A stretch of 64,000 nucleotides of DNA. It comes from Ahrensia kielensis DSM 5890. GTDB taxonomy: Bacteria; Pseudomonadota; Alphaproteobacteria; Rhizobiales; Rhizobiaceae. The notes beneath the pieces are model-generated. The model was not told where the DNA came from. It did not search any database and saw only the letters and a list, made by a program, of their open reading frames with translations. Position numbers and translations under genes: made by a program. This document shows, in pieces, positions 8,469 through 16,915 of this stretch (the stretch's first letter is position 1; each line of letters opens with the position of its first letter). The stretch covers positions 281,179-345,178 of the forward strand of contig NZ_KB894530.1 in the NCBI RefSeq assembly GCF_000374465.1, read 5' to 3'.

Positions 8469-9532
8469 TTGTACTGCTTCTGGATCCAGCTTTGGTATTC
8501 TCCACTTCTAATATCTTCAACCCACTCTTGATTGCTGATATACCATTTCACTGTCTTTAGAATCCCGCTTTCAAACGTTTCTGATGGCCTCCACCCTAAT
8601 TCATGTTCAATTTTACTTGCATCAATGGCATAACGGCGATCGTGACCAGGCCTATCTTTTACAAATTTGATAAGATCTTTATAGCTCTTTAGGGGAGTGT
8701 CCGCAGCGCAGGGGACTAATTCGTCCAGAATACCGCACAGAGAATGAACGATATCTATGTTAGATTTTTCATTAAGCCCACCAATATTGTAAACTTCCCC
8801 AAGTCTTCCTTTATCCAAAACAGAACATATCGCACTACAATGATCTTTTACATATAACCAGTCGCGAATCTGCAAACCGTCACCGTAAATTGGCAACGGT
8901 TGATGCCTCAGCGCGTTGTGTATGACCAGCGGTATTAGCTTTTCTGGGAACTGATAAGGACCATAATTATTTGAGCAATTTGTTGTCAAAACGGGCAATC
9001 CATAAGTATGATGGTATGCACGCACTAAATGATCAGAGGAGGCTTTACTTGCGCTATAAGGACTATTGGGTTCGTAACGACTTGTCTCTACAAATGGCGG
9101 CGCATTAGGCGTTAAAGAGCCATAAACCTCATCCGTTGAAACATGAAGAAATCGAAACTTGTCTTTTTCTTGTTCGGCTAAATTTTTCCAGTGGTTTCGC
9201 GAGGCCTCTAACAAACGCAAAGTACCAATTACGTTCGTCTGCATGAACACTTCGGGCCCATCTATAGAACGATCAACATGCGATTCGGCTGCAAAATTAA
9301 TAACTGCACGTGGTGCGTGTTCAAGAAATATCTTTTGCAACAGTGATTGGTCTTCAATATCACCATGTATAAATATATGACGACCATCATCTTGCAGAGC
9401 AGAGATATTACCCATATTGCCAGCATAGGTTAATTTATCAAGATTAACGATCGTCTCGTCTGATTGGTCTAGCCAATTTATAGCGAAATTTGATCCAATG
9501 AAACCAGCCCCACCTGTTATTAATACGGTCAT
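8465..9532 (-). CDS. rfbB: dTDP-glucose 4,6-dehydratase
   Basis: RfbB converts dTDP-glucose to the 4-keto-6-deoxy sugar, using a bound NAD. The 355-residue extended SDR has GGAGFIGSNF at the N-terminus, NFAAESHVDRSI, the catalytic HVSTDEVYGSL (Thr-Asp-Glu triad), and YSASKASSDH with the Tyr and Lys of the active site. TTNCSNNYGPYQFPEKLIP is typical of this enzyme. AAGGGG precedes the ATG closely. It is the first gene of the coupled rfbBDAC block and starts 21 bp after the glycosyltransferase stop. Confidence 0.96.
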   Translation of the reverse strand: MTVLITGGAGFIGSNFAINWLDQSDETIVNLDKLTYAGNMGNISALQDDGRHIFIHGDIEDQSLLQKIFLEHAPRAVINFAAESHVDRSIDGPEVFMQTNVIGTLRLLEASRNHWKNLAEQEKDKFRFLHVSTDEVYGSLTPNAPPFVETSRYEPNSPYSASKASSDHLVRAYHHTYGLPVLTTNCSNNYGPYQFPEKLIPLVIHNALRHQPLPIYGDGLQIRDWLYVKDHCSAICSVLDKGRLGEVYNIGGLNEKSNIDIVHSLCGILDELVPCAADTPLKSYKDLIKFVKDRPGHDRRYAIDASKIEHELGWRPSETFESGILKTVKWYISNQEWVEDIRSGEYQSWIQKQYK

Positions 9533-9553
9533 TTTTTCCCCTTAAGTGCCTAC

Positions 9554-10513
9554 TTATAATTTATTAAATAATAACGCGAATAAAAGACCACAATTCCCTA
9601 GAAAACTCTGCCGGTGAATACCAGCTCTTTTTGCTAAGAATAGCCGTTTAAAAAACATGGAGCGGCGAGCCTCAATAAAATCTAACAGTCGCGTTTGGTT
9701 CACTTCAGTCAAGTACGCTTGATTGCACTCCAAGGCTTTTAAATTAACATCATTCCACAGCTTAAAGCGTCCACGGAAGACAGCGAAAGCACGCTGAATG
9801 CCTGCGCGCACGCCAACATTACTACCAACTATATTTTTTTCATGCTGCCTATATTTCACGTGTGAGGTTGAATCATAATAAACAATGCCGCCAGCTCCGC
9901 TAATAACTTGATAGCACCACCAATCGTGTGAAACAATTTTGTGCCCTTCCGAAAAAGTAACAATCAAATCACGAGCAGCCCTATTAAAAACCATCGTATT
10001 GCCACCGCTTATACTCTGCACCAACGCATTAGAAAAACTTGGACTTTTTTTATAAAGAGGAGATAAGACATTCATATTATTACCGGCACTATCCACACTT
10101 TCCGTACGTGAACAATAAAGCACAGGAATATCCGATTGGAACGTTTCGATTACTTCAACTGCTTTAGCAAGTTTATCCTCATCCCATATGTCATCTTGAT
10201 CACTAAACGCAAAATATTTGACGCCATGGTATTTCCTGCGGAGTGCGCGAAGAAAATTTTGAGAGAAACCAACATTTGATTGTCTATTGTGGATCTTTAA
10301 CATTTGCATTTGATCCCTCGTCAAATCTAAATCATCAATGACTAGAGGATTTCTTGAGCTATCATCGAAAATATGCAACTTAATATTTTTATATTTTTGT
10401 TTAACTATTGACTTAACTTGGTCTGATATAAAATCTGATCCTTCATAATAACCAAGTATAACAACCAAAGAAACATCATCTGTAGTCTCTCGTTCAATAG
10501 CCACATCTTCCAA
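9554..10513 (-). CDS. Glycosyltransferase family 2
   Basis: The 319-residue GT-A enzyme probably transfers a sugar, possibly rhamnose, to the growing polysaccharide. Visible motifs are VSLVVILGYYEGSDFISDQ, then HIFDDSSRNP, NVGFSQNFLRAL, and FAFSDQDDIWDEDKL, the DQDD form of the metal-binding motif common in rhamnosyl- and related transferases. SHDWWCYQVISG follows. The start is awkward: an in-frame stop lies five codons upstream of a TTG at 10513, with a GTG three codons further in (10504) as the alternative. The acceptor and donor cannot be told from sequence. Confidence 0.88.
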   Translation of the reverse strand: MEDVAIERETTDDVSLVVILGYYEGSDFISDQVKSIVKQKYKNIKLHIFDDSSRNPLVIDDLDLTRDQMQMLKIHNRQSNVGFSQNFLRALRRKYHGVKYFAFSDQDDIWDEDKLAKAVEVIETFQSDIPVLYCSRTESVDSAGNNMNVLSPLYKKSPSFSNALVQSISGGNTMVFNRAARDLIVTFSEGHKIVSHDWWCYQVISGAGGIVYYDSTSHVKYRQHEKNIVGSNVGVRAGIQRAFAVFRGRFKLWNDVNLKALECNQAYLTEVNQTRLLDFIEARRSMFFKRLFLAKRAGIHRQSFLGNCGLLFALLFNKL

Positions 10514-10610
10514 TTTAGTAGAACCTTACAAAAAATTACAATATGTGAGCGAATAACATATACAAGATGAGGCGTGATGTCATATTGTCTTTTGAACTTC
10601 AATAGAGAAA

Positions 10611-10862
10611 TGAGCTGCCCCCAACTTTGGACCTCCCGGCTGGAGTATTTTCCGGGGTTAGTGCTCAAGCGTGAATTGGTTCGTTTGAGCGATTTATAAG
10701 CGAAATCGACGTTATATCGCCGATTAGACAGTATGGCCGAACATTTCTGGGGCCTGCACGCCAAGTCTCTAGTTTTTTGCGTGCGTCGTTAACAAAAGCA
10801 TTCCATCCAGCCCGCTTCAAAATAAATGCGATTTGCGCTTCTGAAGACTTCGATGCGCTCAT
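10611..10862 (-). mobile_element. Internally deleted IS3-family relic
   Basis: One end is a good IS3/IS407-type terminus, tgagctgcccccaactttgg from 10611. On the minus strand a 65-codon frame starts at 10862 with SSEAQIAFILKRAG, which matches the start of IS3 OrfA, then passes through poorly matching residues to CLIGDITSISLINRSNEP, which resembles the start of OrfB. The middle of the element seems to have been deleted, and no matching repeat is visible at the other end. It sits in the 398-bp gap between the sugar-transferase fusion and the glycosyltransferase gene. It cannot encode a transposase. Confidence 0.5.
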
Positions 10863-10911
10863 AGAATTCTCTATCTCGCTAAGCGGCGATTATAAATAAA
10901 AATATGTAGCT

Positions 10912-12126
10912 TTAAATGGTTCGATTAGGTGGAGACAAATCACGATTATCTTTCCATCCTAAAATAGTGGACACCAGAATTCTGAAATCTAACGGGAGTG
11001 TACGTAATTTAATGTACTCTTCATCTACTTTGGCTAGTAGCTCTGGATTTGACATATCAATATTCTGTACCTGTGCGTAGCCTGTAATTCCTGGAAGAAC
11101 ATCAAAAACGCCACGCTTCCAACGAGCACTTACAAGCTCCTGTTGAACCATTAAGCATGGCCTTGGTCCAATTAAACTCATATTTCCGCGCAAAATATTA
11201 AATATTTGCGGAAGCTCGTCAATTTTAGTTTTACGTAGAAATTTGCCAATCTTAGTCAGCGAGGAACCATTAATTTCGTGTGAGCCAACTTGTTTTGTGC
11301 CCTTGACCATCGTTCGAAATTTATAAAGTGAAAAAACTTTACCGCAACGACCAACGCGCTGCTGTACAAATATTCCCGTTCCCTCAGAGGTTAGCTTGAC
11401 CGCTAGCCAGACGACTATCAATAACCACCAGAAAACAACGATAATACTAATAGAAAACCCAACATCAACGAAGCGACATACAATTGCGTAAAACAAATTT
11501 CCATCCTGCTGATCTGTCAGCAAAATCTCATTAGAGGCTTTTGAGTTTAATTCAGCATCGATACAATTAGCCAATTTGGTAATGTGAAGCGTTACCTTAA
11601 AACTAGCTAAAACGGAGACGATATAGCGGGCTAAGGGATACGGCAACGCATTCAAGAGGCTTAGCTTGCCCGCGAACCTCTCGCCGTGCACTATTGGCAA
11701 ACGTATAATTGTGACACGCATCACATTTAAATCATTCAAAAAACGTTCAGCTTCATTTTTCGAGTGTGCATAATTGGATTTATCAGCTTGTTGATGAATT
11801 GTAGCTGTATAAATAATCTTGTCTACTTTTGCGGTTTTTGCTTTTAAAATAATATTTTTCAGCAAATCAATATTGGCAATTTCAAATTCTTCCGCTGTCG
11901 CAACAACATTATTATTGAGTACCGCAAGGTGGAGAATCGCATCTACACCGCTAAAAGCGACATCTAAATCGTCATAATCAAAGACGCGCCGATTAGGGAA
12001 TACTGCCGCAAGTCTGGCTTTATGGCGACCGATAAGGACCAGTTCATATCCTTTAGCCTCCAATAGAGGCACTATCTGCCTGCCAACAAAACCACTTGCA
12101 CCTGGAATGGCAATTTTTATGGCCAT
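10912..12126 (-). CDS. Fused NAD-dependent epimerase and sugar-phosphate transferase
   Basis: This 404-residue protein joins two enzymes. Residues 1 to about 200 form an SDR-like domain with GASGFVGRQIV as the dinucleotide motif, DAILHLAVLNNN, and YAHSKNEAE as the YxxxK pair. After a linker comes a long hydrophobic helix (SISIIVVFWWLLIVVWLAV) and a monotopic PglC/WcaJ-type phosphoglycosyl transferase domain: FVQQRVGR, SLYKFRTM, the KIDELPQIFNIL segment with the catalytic Asp-Glu pair, and MSLIGPRP. It should load the first sugar-1-phosphate onto undecaprenyl phosphate and may make its own donor sugar. Such hybrids are known from Rhizobiales. Its operon position suits the initiating enzyme. 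The start has only a distant AGAAGG, so it could move slightly. Confidence 0.88.
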   Translation of the reverse strand: MAIKIAIPGASGFVGRQIVPLLEAKGYELVLIGRHKARLAAVFPNRRVFDYDDLDVAFSGVDAILHLAVLNNNVVATAEEFEIANIDLLKNIILKAKTAKVDKIIYTATIHQQADKSNYAHSKNEAERFLNDLNVMRVTIIRLPIVHGERFAGKLSLLNALPYPLARYIVSVLASFKVTLHITKLANCIDAELNSKASNEILLTDQQDGNLFYAIVCRFVDVGFSISIIVVFWWLLIVVWLAVKLTSEGTGIFVQQRVGRCGKVFSLYKFRTMVKGTKQVGSHEINGSSLTKIGKFLRKTKIDELPQIFNILRGNMSLIGPRPCLMVQQELVSARWKRGVFDVLPGITGYAQVQNIDMSNPELLAKVDEEYIKLRTLPLDFRILVSTILGWKDNRDLSPPNRTI

Positions 12127-12523
12127 GGGCGGATATGAACCTTCTAATTATACGTCGGATTGCTATTAACTTGCTGAGTACATTACCAATAAGTAAACTG
12201 TCCACCACTACACAAATATGATGTGGATAATTTTTCAACTGAACAATATAAGTTGTCCTACCTTTTCGCTTCACCTTCGCAATGTAGTCATTAAATAGCG
12301 CAATTTTCTATCAAACCGGCATCTCAAACAAGCTCACATTCATTTAAAGCCGAAAATCCCATTTACGGCTCTGCCACGTGGCGAACGCGGGGGGCAAAGC
12401 TGCAATTTGGTATTGACCAGGTGGTGCGGGCGCAAGAGCTTCAGCGATGAGCCACGGCTGGTCGATTGCTACTTGCAGCGGCGTTGGGGGCAGCGCCCCC
12501 AGTCTTTCTGGTTTGGTACGGAA
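12127..12523. other. Boundary gap between polysaccharide cluster and mobilizable element
   Basis: No gene is recognisable in this 397-bp stretch. The left half is AT-rich like the polysaccharide cluster and the right half (from about 12360) is GC-rich. A perfect 7-bp hairpin lies at 12485-12501 (tgggggc, loop agc, gccccca), shortly after the relaxase stop, without a T-run on either side. The composition change probably marks the left end of the integrative element. I looked here for a copy of the tRNA 3' end and did not find one. Confidence 0.5.
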
Positions 12524-14605
12524 TCAAAATCTTGGCGCAGGCGAATCTATGACTTCATCATTGGATTGGGGATCAGACGCTTCAGATGGATGAATTGGCT
12601 CTGAATCTCTCATCAAGCACCAATGGTCCCAATCCTTATTAACGAGCGTGATGCCATGCGCCTCTGCAAGCTCATACGCTAATTCGTATATCCAGTTTTC
12701 ATGAGCACGGATTGCAAACACTGTGGCGCCAGAGCTTACGGCTGCTGCAATGGCGATTTCGACAGCTTTTGCCGTTGGATTGGCACATTTGATGCTTGCG
12801 CGACTTACTCTGATCTTTGAGCGATCTTTCAGTTCAATGATCTTTTTGTCTACGGAGACCTTATGAACAAAGTGAATGTCGCTGCCATAATGCCTGTCAA
12901 CATTGGCAAGCATTGCTTTGTAAGTGTCTTTGCTGGTGGGTACATCAATCGAGATATCGGGCGCTTCCGCCTCTATTTCTTGGACCTCAGAGGTCGATAA
13001 ATACTGATCTTTGGGTTTCTGAACTGCCCGCTTTGCTGTCAACACTGCTTCATTTGCTTCTAATCCTGCCACCTCTTCAGGGGTCGGAATTGGTGTATCC
13101 ATTAAGTGTTCGAGCGCGTTATTGCCAATCTCTTTCATACCTTCATCGAAAGCTTGTCTGAGCATCCGGCGCGTATGAGCATCTAGGGCTATGGCTGGCT
13201 CGGCAGATAGCTGTGATAAGTTTGTACTCAACTGCGACTCTAAATGTTCGAGCTGTTCAAGAGCTTCGTTTCCAATCTCTTGCATACCTGCATCAAAGGC
13301 TGCGTTCAGCATCTGTCTTGCGCCCTCATCCAGCACAATTTCTGGTTCGGATAGCATTTGATGCGGGGTAGTAGAGCGCGGCACTTCATGTGCTCTTGTT
13401 GGTAACGCATTAGAACTCAGCTGTGGCTCTAAATATTCGAGCTGTTCAAGCGCTTCGTTCCCAATCTCCTGCATACCTGCATCAAAGGCTGCATTCAGCA
13501 TCTGCCGTGCGCCATCATCCAGCTTGATGGCTGGTTCTCTTGGCTTGCTGATCGTCCCTTTATTAGTGGGCACCCTCTTCCGCTCTAATCTTTGAGCAGG
13601 ACTTGGTATGTTTGGTTTATTGGCATTGGCAATAATTGGGGTTTTCTCAGCTTTTAGGGCCCGCTCAAGACGGGTAAGGCCAGTGGCCTTTGCTGCGCTA
13701 TTTGTTGGTTCTGTTTGAACATTGAGGCCAGCGAGAACTTCAGTGTGAGACGGCAGCGTCATATCACCAATCATTTTGACGATATCAGCCTTCTTTGGAG
13801 CCTTCGCGCTTCTGGCTCTAGCGACCAATGACATCATGCGGCGAAGGTCATGAAAGACGCCCCGTTCGGTTATGACACCAATTACCTTGGTTCCAGTGCA
13901 CAGGTGTAATCCCCGCTCTTTCAGCCTTTCTTCAAAAGCTGTTCCGTTTTGAACCAATTGCCACGCTTCAAAAGCAAGACGCCCTACTTCGTCCGCTGCA
14001 ATATCATTGGCCCGTTCTGTCTTTTGCCTATCATTTGATGAGACAGCTTCTGGCCGTCTGCTCTCTAATAATCCAAGTCGCTGCATCTGAGCAGCGACTG
14101 CGCTGTAGCCGGTCTTATTTAGTTGGTCATGTATGGCGCGATTATGGCTTCCGCTAACCATTGGCTCAGATGTTTGATATTCGCAGATACGAGCAACCTT
14201 TTGCGCACGAATGGCACAATAATCATCCCGTATCACTTTGCCGTCTAAATCTATCCAAAGATAAAGGCGGTGCTCATGGGCAGCCAAACGGCCCCCATTG
14301 CCACGTTTCATATGCCGTGCAGAGACAAAAGGCTGGCCTTCAATGCCGAACTCTTTTTCATATTCATACCAAGCATCATGCCACTCATCCTCGGTATAGT
14401 TCATCGAAGGGTTCATGATGACATGCACAAACGGTTTTTCTGTTTGCGTATCAAAAACCAGATCATTCAGCTCATCAAAGGCGGAATGCATATCGCTTGC
14501 CATAAGCGCAGGGGCGCTGATCTTGATCCACTCATTGACATCAGTGCGCAGTAAATGAGTGGCAAGCCATTTGCTGCCCGTATGCCGTTTCATATTTATG
14601 ATCAT
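12524..14605 (-). CDS. Relaxase-like mobilization protein with LPD7-like C-terminus
   Basis: The 693-residue protein is likely to nick the element at oriT and pilot the strand. The N-terminal 160 residues resemble alphaproteobacterial relaxase/mobilization nucleases: KPFVHVIMNPS (His61), then a histidine motif AAHEHRLYLWID (His110, His112). Residues 362-393, 425-456 and 474-503 are three copies of one motif, two of them almost identical (ARQMLNAAFDAGMQEIGNEA). The C-terminal 560-665 stretch resembles LPD7, an accessory domain of large mobilization proteins. The start overlaps the upstream gene by ATGA. The catalytic tyrosine is not certain. What the repeats do is unknown; they may bind a partner or space the domains. 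Confidence 0.7.
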   Translation of the reverse strand: MIINMKRHTGSKWLATHLLRTDVNEWIKISAPALMASDMHSAFDELNDLVFDTQTEKPFVHVIMNPSMNYTEDEWHDAWYEYEKEFGIEGQPFVSARHMKRGNGGRLAAHEHRLYLWIDLDGKVIRDDYCAIRAQKVARICEYQTSEPMVSGSHNRAIHDQLNKTGYSAVAAQMQRLGLLESRRPEAVSSNDRQKTERANDIAADEVGRLAFEAWQLVQNGTAFEERLKERGLHLCTGTKVIGVITERGVFHDLRRMMSLVARARSAKAPKKADIVKMIGDMTLPSHTEVLAGLNVQTEPTNSAAKATGLTRLERALKAEKTPIIANANKPNIPSPAQRLERKRVPTNKGTISKPREPAIKLDDGARQMLNAAFDAGMQEIGNEALEQLEYLEPQLSSNALPTRAHEVPRSTTPHQMLSEPEIVLDEGARQMLNAAFDAGMQEIGNEALEQLEHLESQLSTNLSQLSAEPAIALDAHTRRMLRQAFDEGMKEIGNNALEHLMDTPIPTPEEVAGLEANEAVLTAKRAVQKPKDQYLSTSEVQEIEAEAPDISIDVPTSKDTYKAMLANVDRHYGSDIHFVHKVSVDKKIIELKDRSKIRVSRASIKCANPTAKAVEIAIAAAVSSGATVFAIRAHENWIYELAYELAEAHGITLVNKDWDHWCLMRDSEPIHPSEASDPQSNDEVIDSPAPRF

Positions 14606-15075
14606 GGCGACTGATCCGTTGATTGGCAGATTTCCTCTATCTTTAGCTCAACCAGAGATTTGGCATGGCTCAAGACTTTGCGTAAATCAGCCAGCAGCTG
14701 CTCGGTCTGTTTGCGCGTTTCGCTATCAGCACCAGATGTGCGCAGATCTCGGCATAGCGCTACCTGCCTGCCGTTAAGGCCGTACATATCGCGGTGCAAA
14801 ACCTTCAGAATATCCAGATCGCTTGCGCTCCATCTGATGGTTTTATTATTCGACGACGCGTCTATTTTAATCTTTTTCGTGCCGGTGCCGCGCTGGTTCA
14901 GATCATCCTCAATCAAACCGCGCACATATTGAGAACGTTGTTTTTGGCCGCCAGCCATTCTTACAAGTCTTTGATTCAAGCTTGAAGGTAGCCGGAGTTT
15001 GAGCTGCTCCGCCATTTGCCGCGTTTCACTACCGCTGCGATTTGCCTCTATTTTCTTCTCATTTTCGTTCGGCAT
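14602..15075 (-). CDS. Ribbon-helix-helix mobilization accessory protein (MobC-like)
   Basis: This 157-residue basic protein probably binds oriT and helps the relaxase. Residues 20-55 include LKLRLPSSLNQRLVRMA and QRSQYVRGLIEDDL, the strand-helix-helix pattern of small DNA-binding accessory proteins. The rest is helical and polar, with a long helix near the C-terminus. I chose the ATG at 15075, which follows AGAGAAG, over one 8 codons upstream. The stop overlaps the relaxase start by 4 bp, so the two are coupled. No closer family name can be given. Confidence 0.6.
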   Translation of the reverse strand: MPNENEKKIEANRSGSETRQMAEQLKLRLPSSLNQRLVRMAGGQKQRSQYVRGLIEDDLNQRGTGTKKIKIDASSNNKTIRWSASDLDILKVLHRDMYGLNGRQVALCRDLRTSGADSETRKQTEQLLADLRKVLSHAKSLVELKIEEICQSTDQSP

Positions 15076-15099
15076 CAAAAAAACTTCTCTGGGGTGCAC

Positions 15100-15150
15100 G
15101 GGGATGAAATCCCCTGCCCAGCTGCTGCGCGGGTACCGCGCTGCACGGCT
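15100..15150. other. Candidate oriT: two adjacent hairpins
   Basis: Directly upstream of the accessory gene are two close hairpins: 15100-15114 (ggggat, loop gaa, atcccc) and 15127-15141 (gcgcgg, loop gta, ccgcgc), the latter extended on both sides by tgc/gca pairs. In mobilizable elements oriT usually sits just upstream of the mob operon and contains inverted repeats next to the nick site. I did not recognise a canonical nick sequence, so this is an inference from position and structure. Confidence 0.35.
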
Positions 15151-15307
15151 GGCTAAGATAAAATCGTCGTCAAAATGATCATCTCAAAGAAGGCTGAAAA
15201 TATCAAATTGTGTTTGCGCTATTACTGCACGCCAAAAAAACAATTTGGAATTTTCATACTTATGTCATTGATAGGACGGGTCTCATAAAAAAATATTGGA
15301 GCCCACT

Positions 15308-15805
15308 ATGCCGAACTTTGATCTCGAACATCTAGAAGATGATTTTCTCGCTGAGCCACAAGCACAGCCTGATATGCCCGCCCCGACATTTGCACGTCTC
15401 ATTCGCTTACTACGCGAGGAGCTAAGCGATTTGTCTCAGATGAAAGAGCAACTTGAAGAGTTTAGGAAAGATATCAAGCTCATGATCAATCTCGACCCTC
15501 GAACTCTTAATGCCCTGCTAACAGCCGTCTTAGACAAGAATCTGGGCACTGAGCTGAGTGAGGCAGAGATTGATCGTGCTCACAAAATATTCGACAACCA
15601 TAAACACGACAGCATCAATGATGCTTTACGGCTTGTCGCACACGAGATCTCAGTCATCAAAAATGCGGCCCGTTTGCTTGCTGTTCTTGATTCATGCGCC
15701 ATTGAGATGCCCGCCAAATGGTCGAACTTACCCACTGGCAATCTGGCACGCTCTATAGCCCAACTAGCCCATGCTTCAAGAGTAGCCCCGATAGAGACTG
15801 CATAG
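15308..15805 (+). CDS. Hypothetical protein, helical, in mobilizable element
   Basis: I do not recognise this 165-residue protein. The ATG at 15308 has GGAG about 7 bases upstream; a TTG four codons earlier is less likely. The sequence is acidic at the N-terminus (LEHLEDDFLAE), with a Pro/Gln-rich turn at about 20-30 and then mostly amphipathic helices (LIRLLREELSDLSQMKEQLEEF), suggesting a short coiled coil. There are no cysteine clusters, signal peptide or membrane helix. It is read away from the mobilization genes, from the shared oriT-containing gap, which would allow joint regulation. A regulatory or DNA-maintenance role is possible but unsupported. Confidence 0.6.
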   Translation: MPNFDLEHLEDDFLAEPQAQPDMPAPTFARLIRLLREELSDLSQMKEQLEEFRKDIKLMINLDPRTLNALLTAVLDKNLGTELSEAEIDRAHKIFDNHKHDSINDALRLVAHEISVIKNAARLLAVLDSCAIEMPAKWSNLPTGNLARSIAQLAHASRVAPIETA

Positions 15806-16115
15806 CTTGTTAACCGTGTTTATAAAGCGTGGATTGATTTTTTAGAATCGCTGGTCATTTTAAGGTGGCTGGCGATTTCACGTCAGCATCTAGGCGCAGC
15901 ACCGCTAAAAGCGGTGCACCTCGGACGGCAATCCAAGGGCACCTGGCCAACATCAACTCCAATCGCGTGGAGCTAAATATGGTTGCGTTCAGCAATAACG
16001 ATCGACGCACGTCGGTCAATACTGGCATTTGCCAAAACATCCTTCCAACCCAACAATTAGGTTATTGTAATACGATTACTATCCGTCGTCTTCCATGTCA
16101 TTGGAGGGCTGCATC
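15806..16115. other. Gap with a perfect hairpin
   Basis: This 310-bp gap separates two unknown genes of the mobilizable element. It contains a perfect 8-bp hairpin at 15899-15917 (gcaccgct, loop aaa, agcggtgc) with no T-run, so it is not an ordinary terminator. An open frame across 15865-16119 has no family resemblance and no ribosome-binding site, and I do not call it. The hairpin could be a protein-binding or single-strand origin site. Confidence 0.4.
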
Positions 16116-16478
16116 ATGAAGCTTATTACTGTGATCAGCACGATCGAAGACATAATCGTACTAACGCCGACCTGTGCCCCCGACTTAGTGCGCAGGGATT
16201 ACGTCAAGAACTTTGGCTCGGGCTATTTAATCGGCTGCTTCGTTCCACCTGCACATACCCGCATATGCGATATTCTCGCGCGCGCTGAGCTTCGCTTTTC
16301 TAAATCCAGAGTGTCGCCCTATGCCTACAGAATATCGCGCTGCAAAATCATTCGGTGGTTGCTCTGGGAGATTTATGGCCGCCCCAACATCATCAAGGCA
16401 TATCGGCGCATGAAGCGCCCAATTAATAAATTGATTAGCTTGTTGAGGCATAGCTTCTTGGGAAGGCCGAAGGAATAG
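16116..16478 (+). CDS. Hypothetical basic protein in mobilizable element
   Basis: The 120-residue product matches nothing I recognise. GGAGG sits 8-9 bases before the ATG, which supports translation. The N-terminus is hydrophobic (LITVISTIEDIIVLTP) and the C-terminal half is strongly basic and rich in Arg, Ile and Trp (ISRCKIIRWLLWEIYG, AYRRMKRPINKLISLL). There are four cysteines but no clear metal motif. Its stop codon overlaps the start of the AlpA-like gene by one base, so it belongs to the regulator-integrase operon. A DNA-associated role is a guess from charge alone. Confidence 0.5.
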   Translation: MKLITVISTIEDIIVLTPTCAPDLVRRDYVKNFGSGYLIGCFVPPAHTRICDILARAELRFSKSRVSPYAYRISRCKIIRWLLWEIYGRPNIIKAYRRMKRPINKLISLLRHSFLGRPKE

Positions 16479-16915
16479 TGAAGATGGTTAGCAAGCCAAG
16501 TGAACTGACTTTTTCGGGGCCGATATCGCAGGACTCGATAACCCTGCAAATGTCAAATTCAAAAAAGTTGAAAATCCCCAGCCAGTTTTCCAAAAATACA
16601 AAATATTTTTGCATCATCGACAGCCATTTTAGACCTGAAGGAAAAAGTACAGGTTCTAAAGTGCAGCACAAACGGCCAAATGTTCGACCGATTCTATACA
16701 AGCGCATCAGCGCTGCGGCTGCGCTCGACATATCACCAGCCACGTTCGATCTATGGGTTGAACAAGGCTTGGTACCCAAAGGCCAAAAGATTGGAGGGTT
16801 AAGGATGTGGCGAATTAGCGAACTCGAAGCCGCCGTGGATGATCTTATTGAAGGCTTGAGCAACAAGAACGAACACCTTGATCATGGAGCAGCTTTTGAA
16901 GACTTTGAAGGCTAA
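16478..16915 (+). CDS. AlpA/excisionase-like helix-turn-helix protein
   Basis: Residues 70-127 form a winged helix-turn-helix of the AlpA/MerR-like excisionase type: AAALDISPATFDLWVEQGLVP, then QKIGGLRMWRISELEAAVDDL. Such proteins bind att or promoter DNA and direct excision or integrase expression. The first 65 residues are unusual, polar and without resemblance. The start could be the GTG at 16478 (after GAAGG), the ATG at 16484, or a later codon close to the domain. It overlaps the integrase gene by 32 bp, so the two are co-expressed. Confidence 0.65.
   Translation: MKMVSKPSELTFSGPISQDSITLQMSNSKKLKIPSQFSKNTKYFCIIDSHFRPEGKSTGSKVQHKRPNVRPILYKRISAAAALDISPATFDLWVEQGLVPKGQKIGGLRMWRISELEAAVDDLIEGLSNKNEHLDHGAAFEDFEG

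Noticed and set aside
12485-12501. Hairpin after the relaxase gene as a rho-independent terminator
   Set aside because: The stem is strong but no T-run follows on the minus strand, so I list it only as a structure.
12127-12523. Possible left attachment site (copy of the tRNA 3' end)
   Set aside because: I compared this gap by eye with the tRNA 3' region and saw no match longer than a few bases.
12407-12604. A 65-codon frame over the left border of the mobilizable element
   Set aside because: It is rich in Arg and Trp, overlaps the relaxase gene antisense and has no family match.
15865-16119. An 84-codon frame in the mobilizable element gap
   Set aside because: No ribosome-binding site, no resemblance, and it overlaps the better-supported start at 16116.
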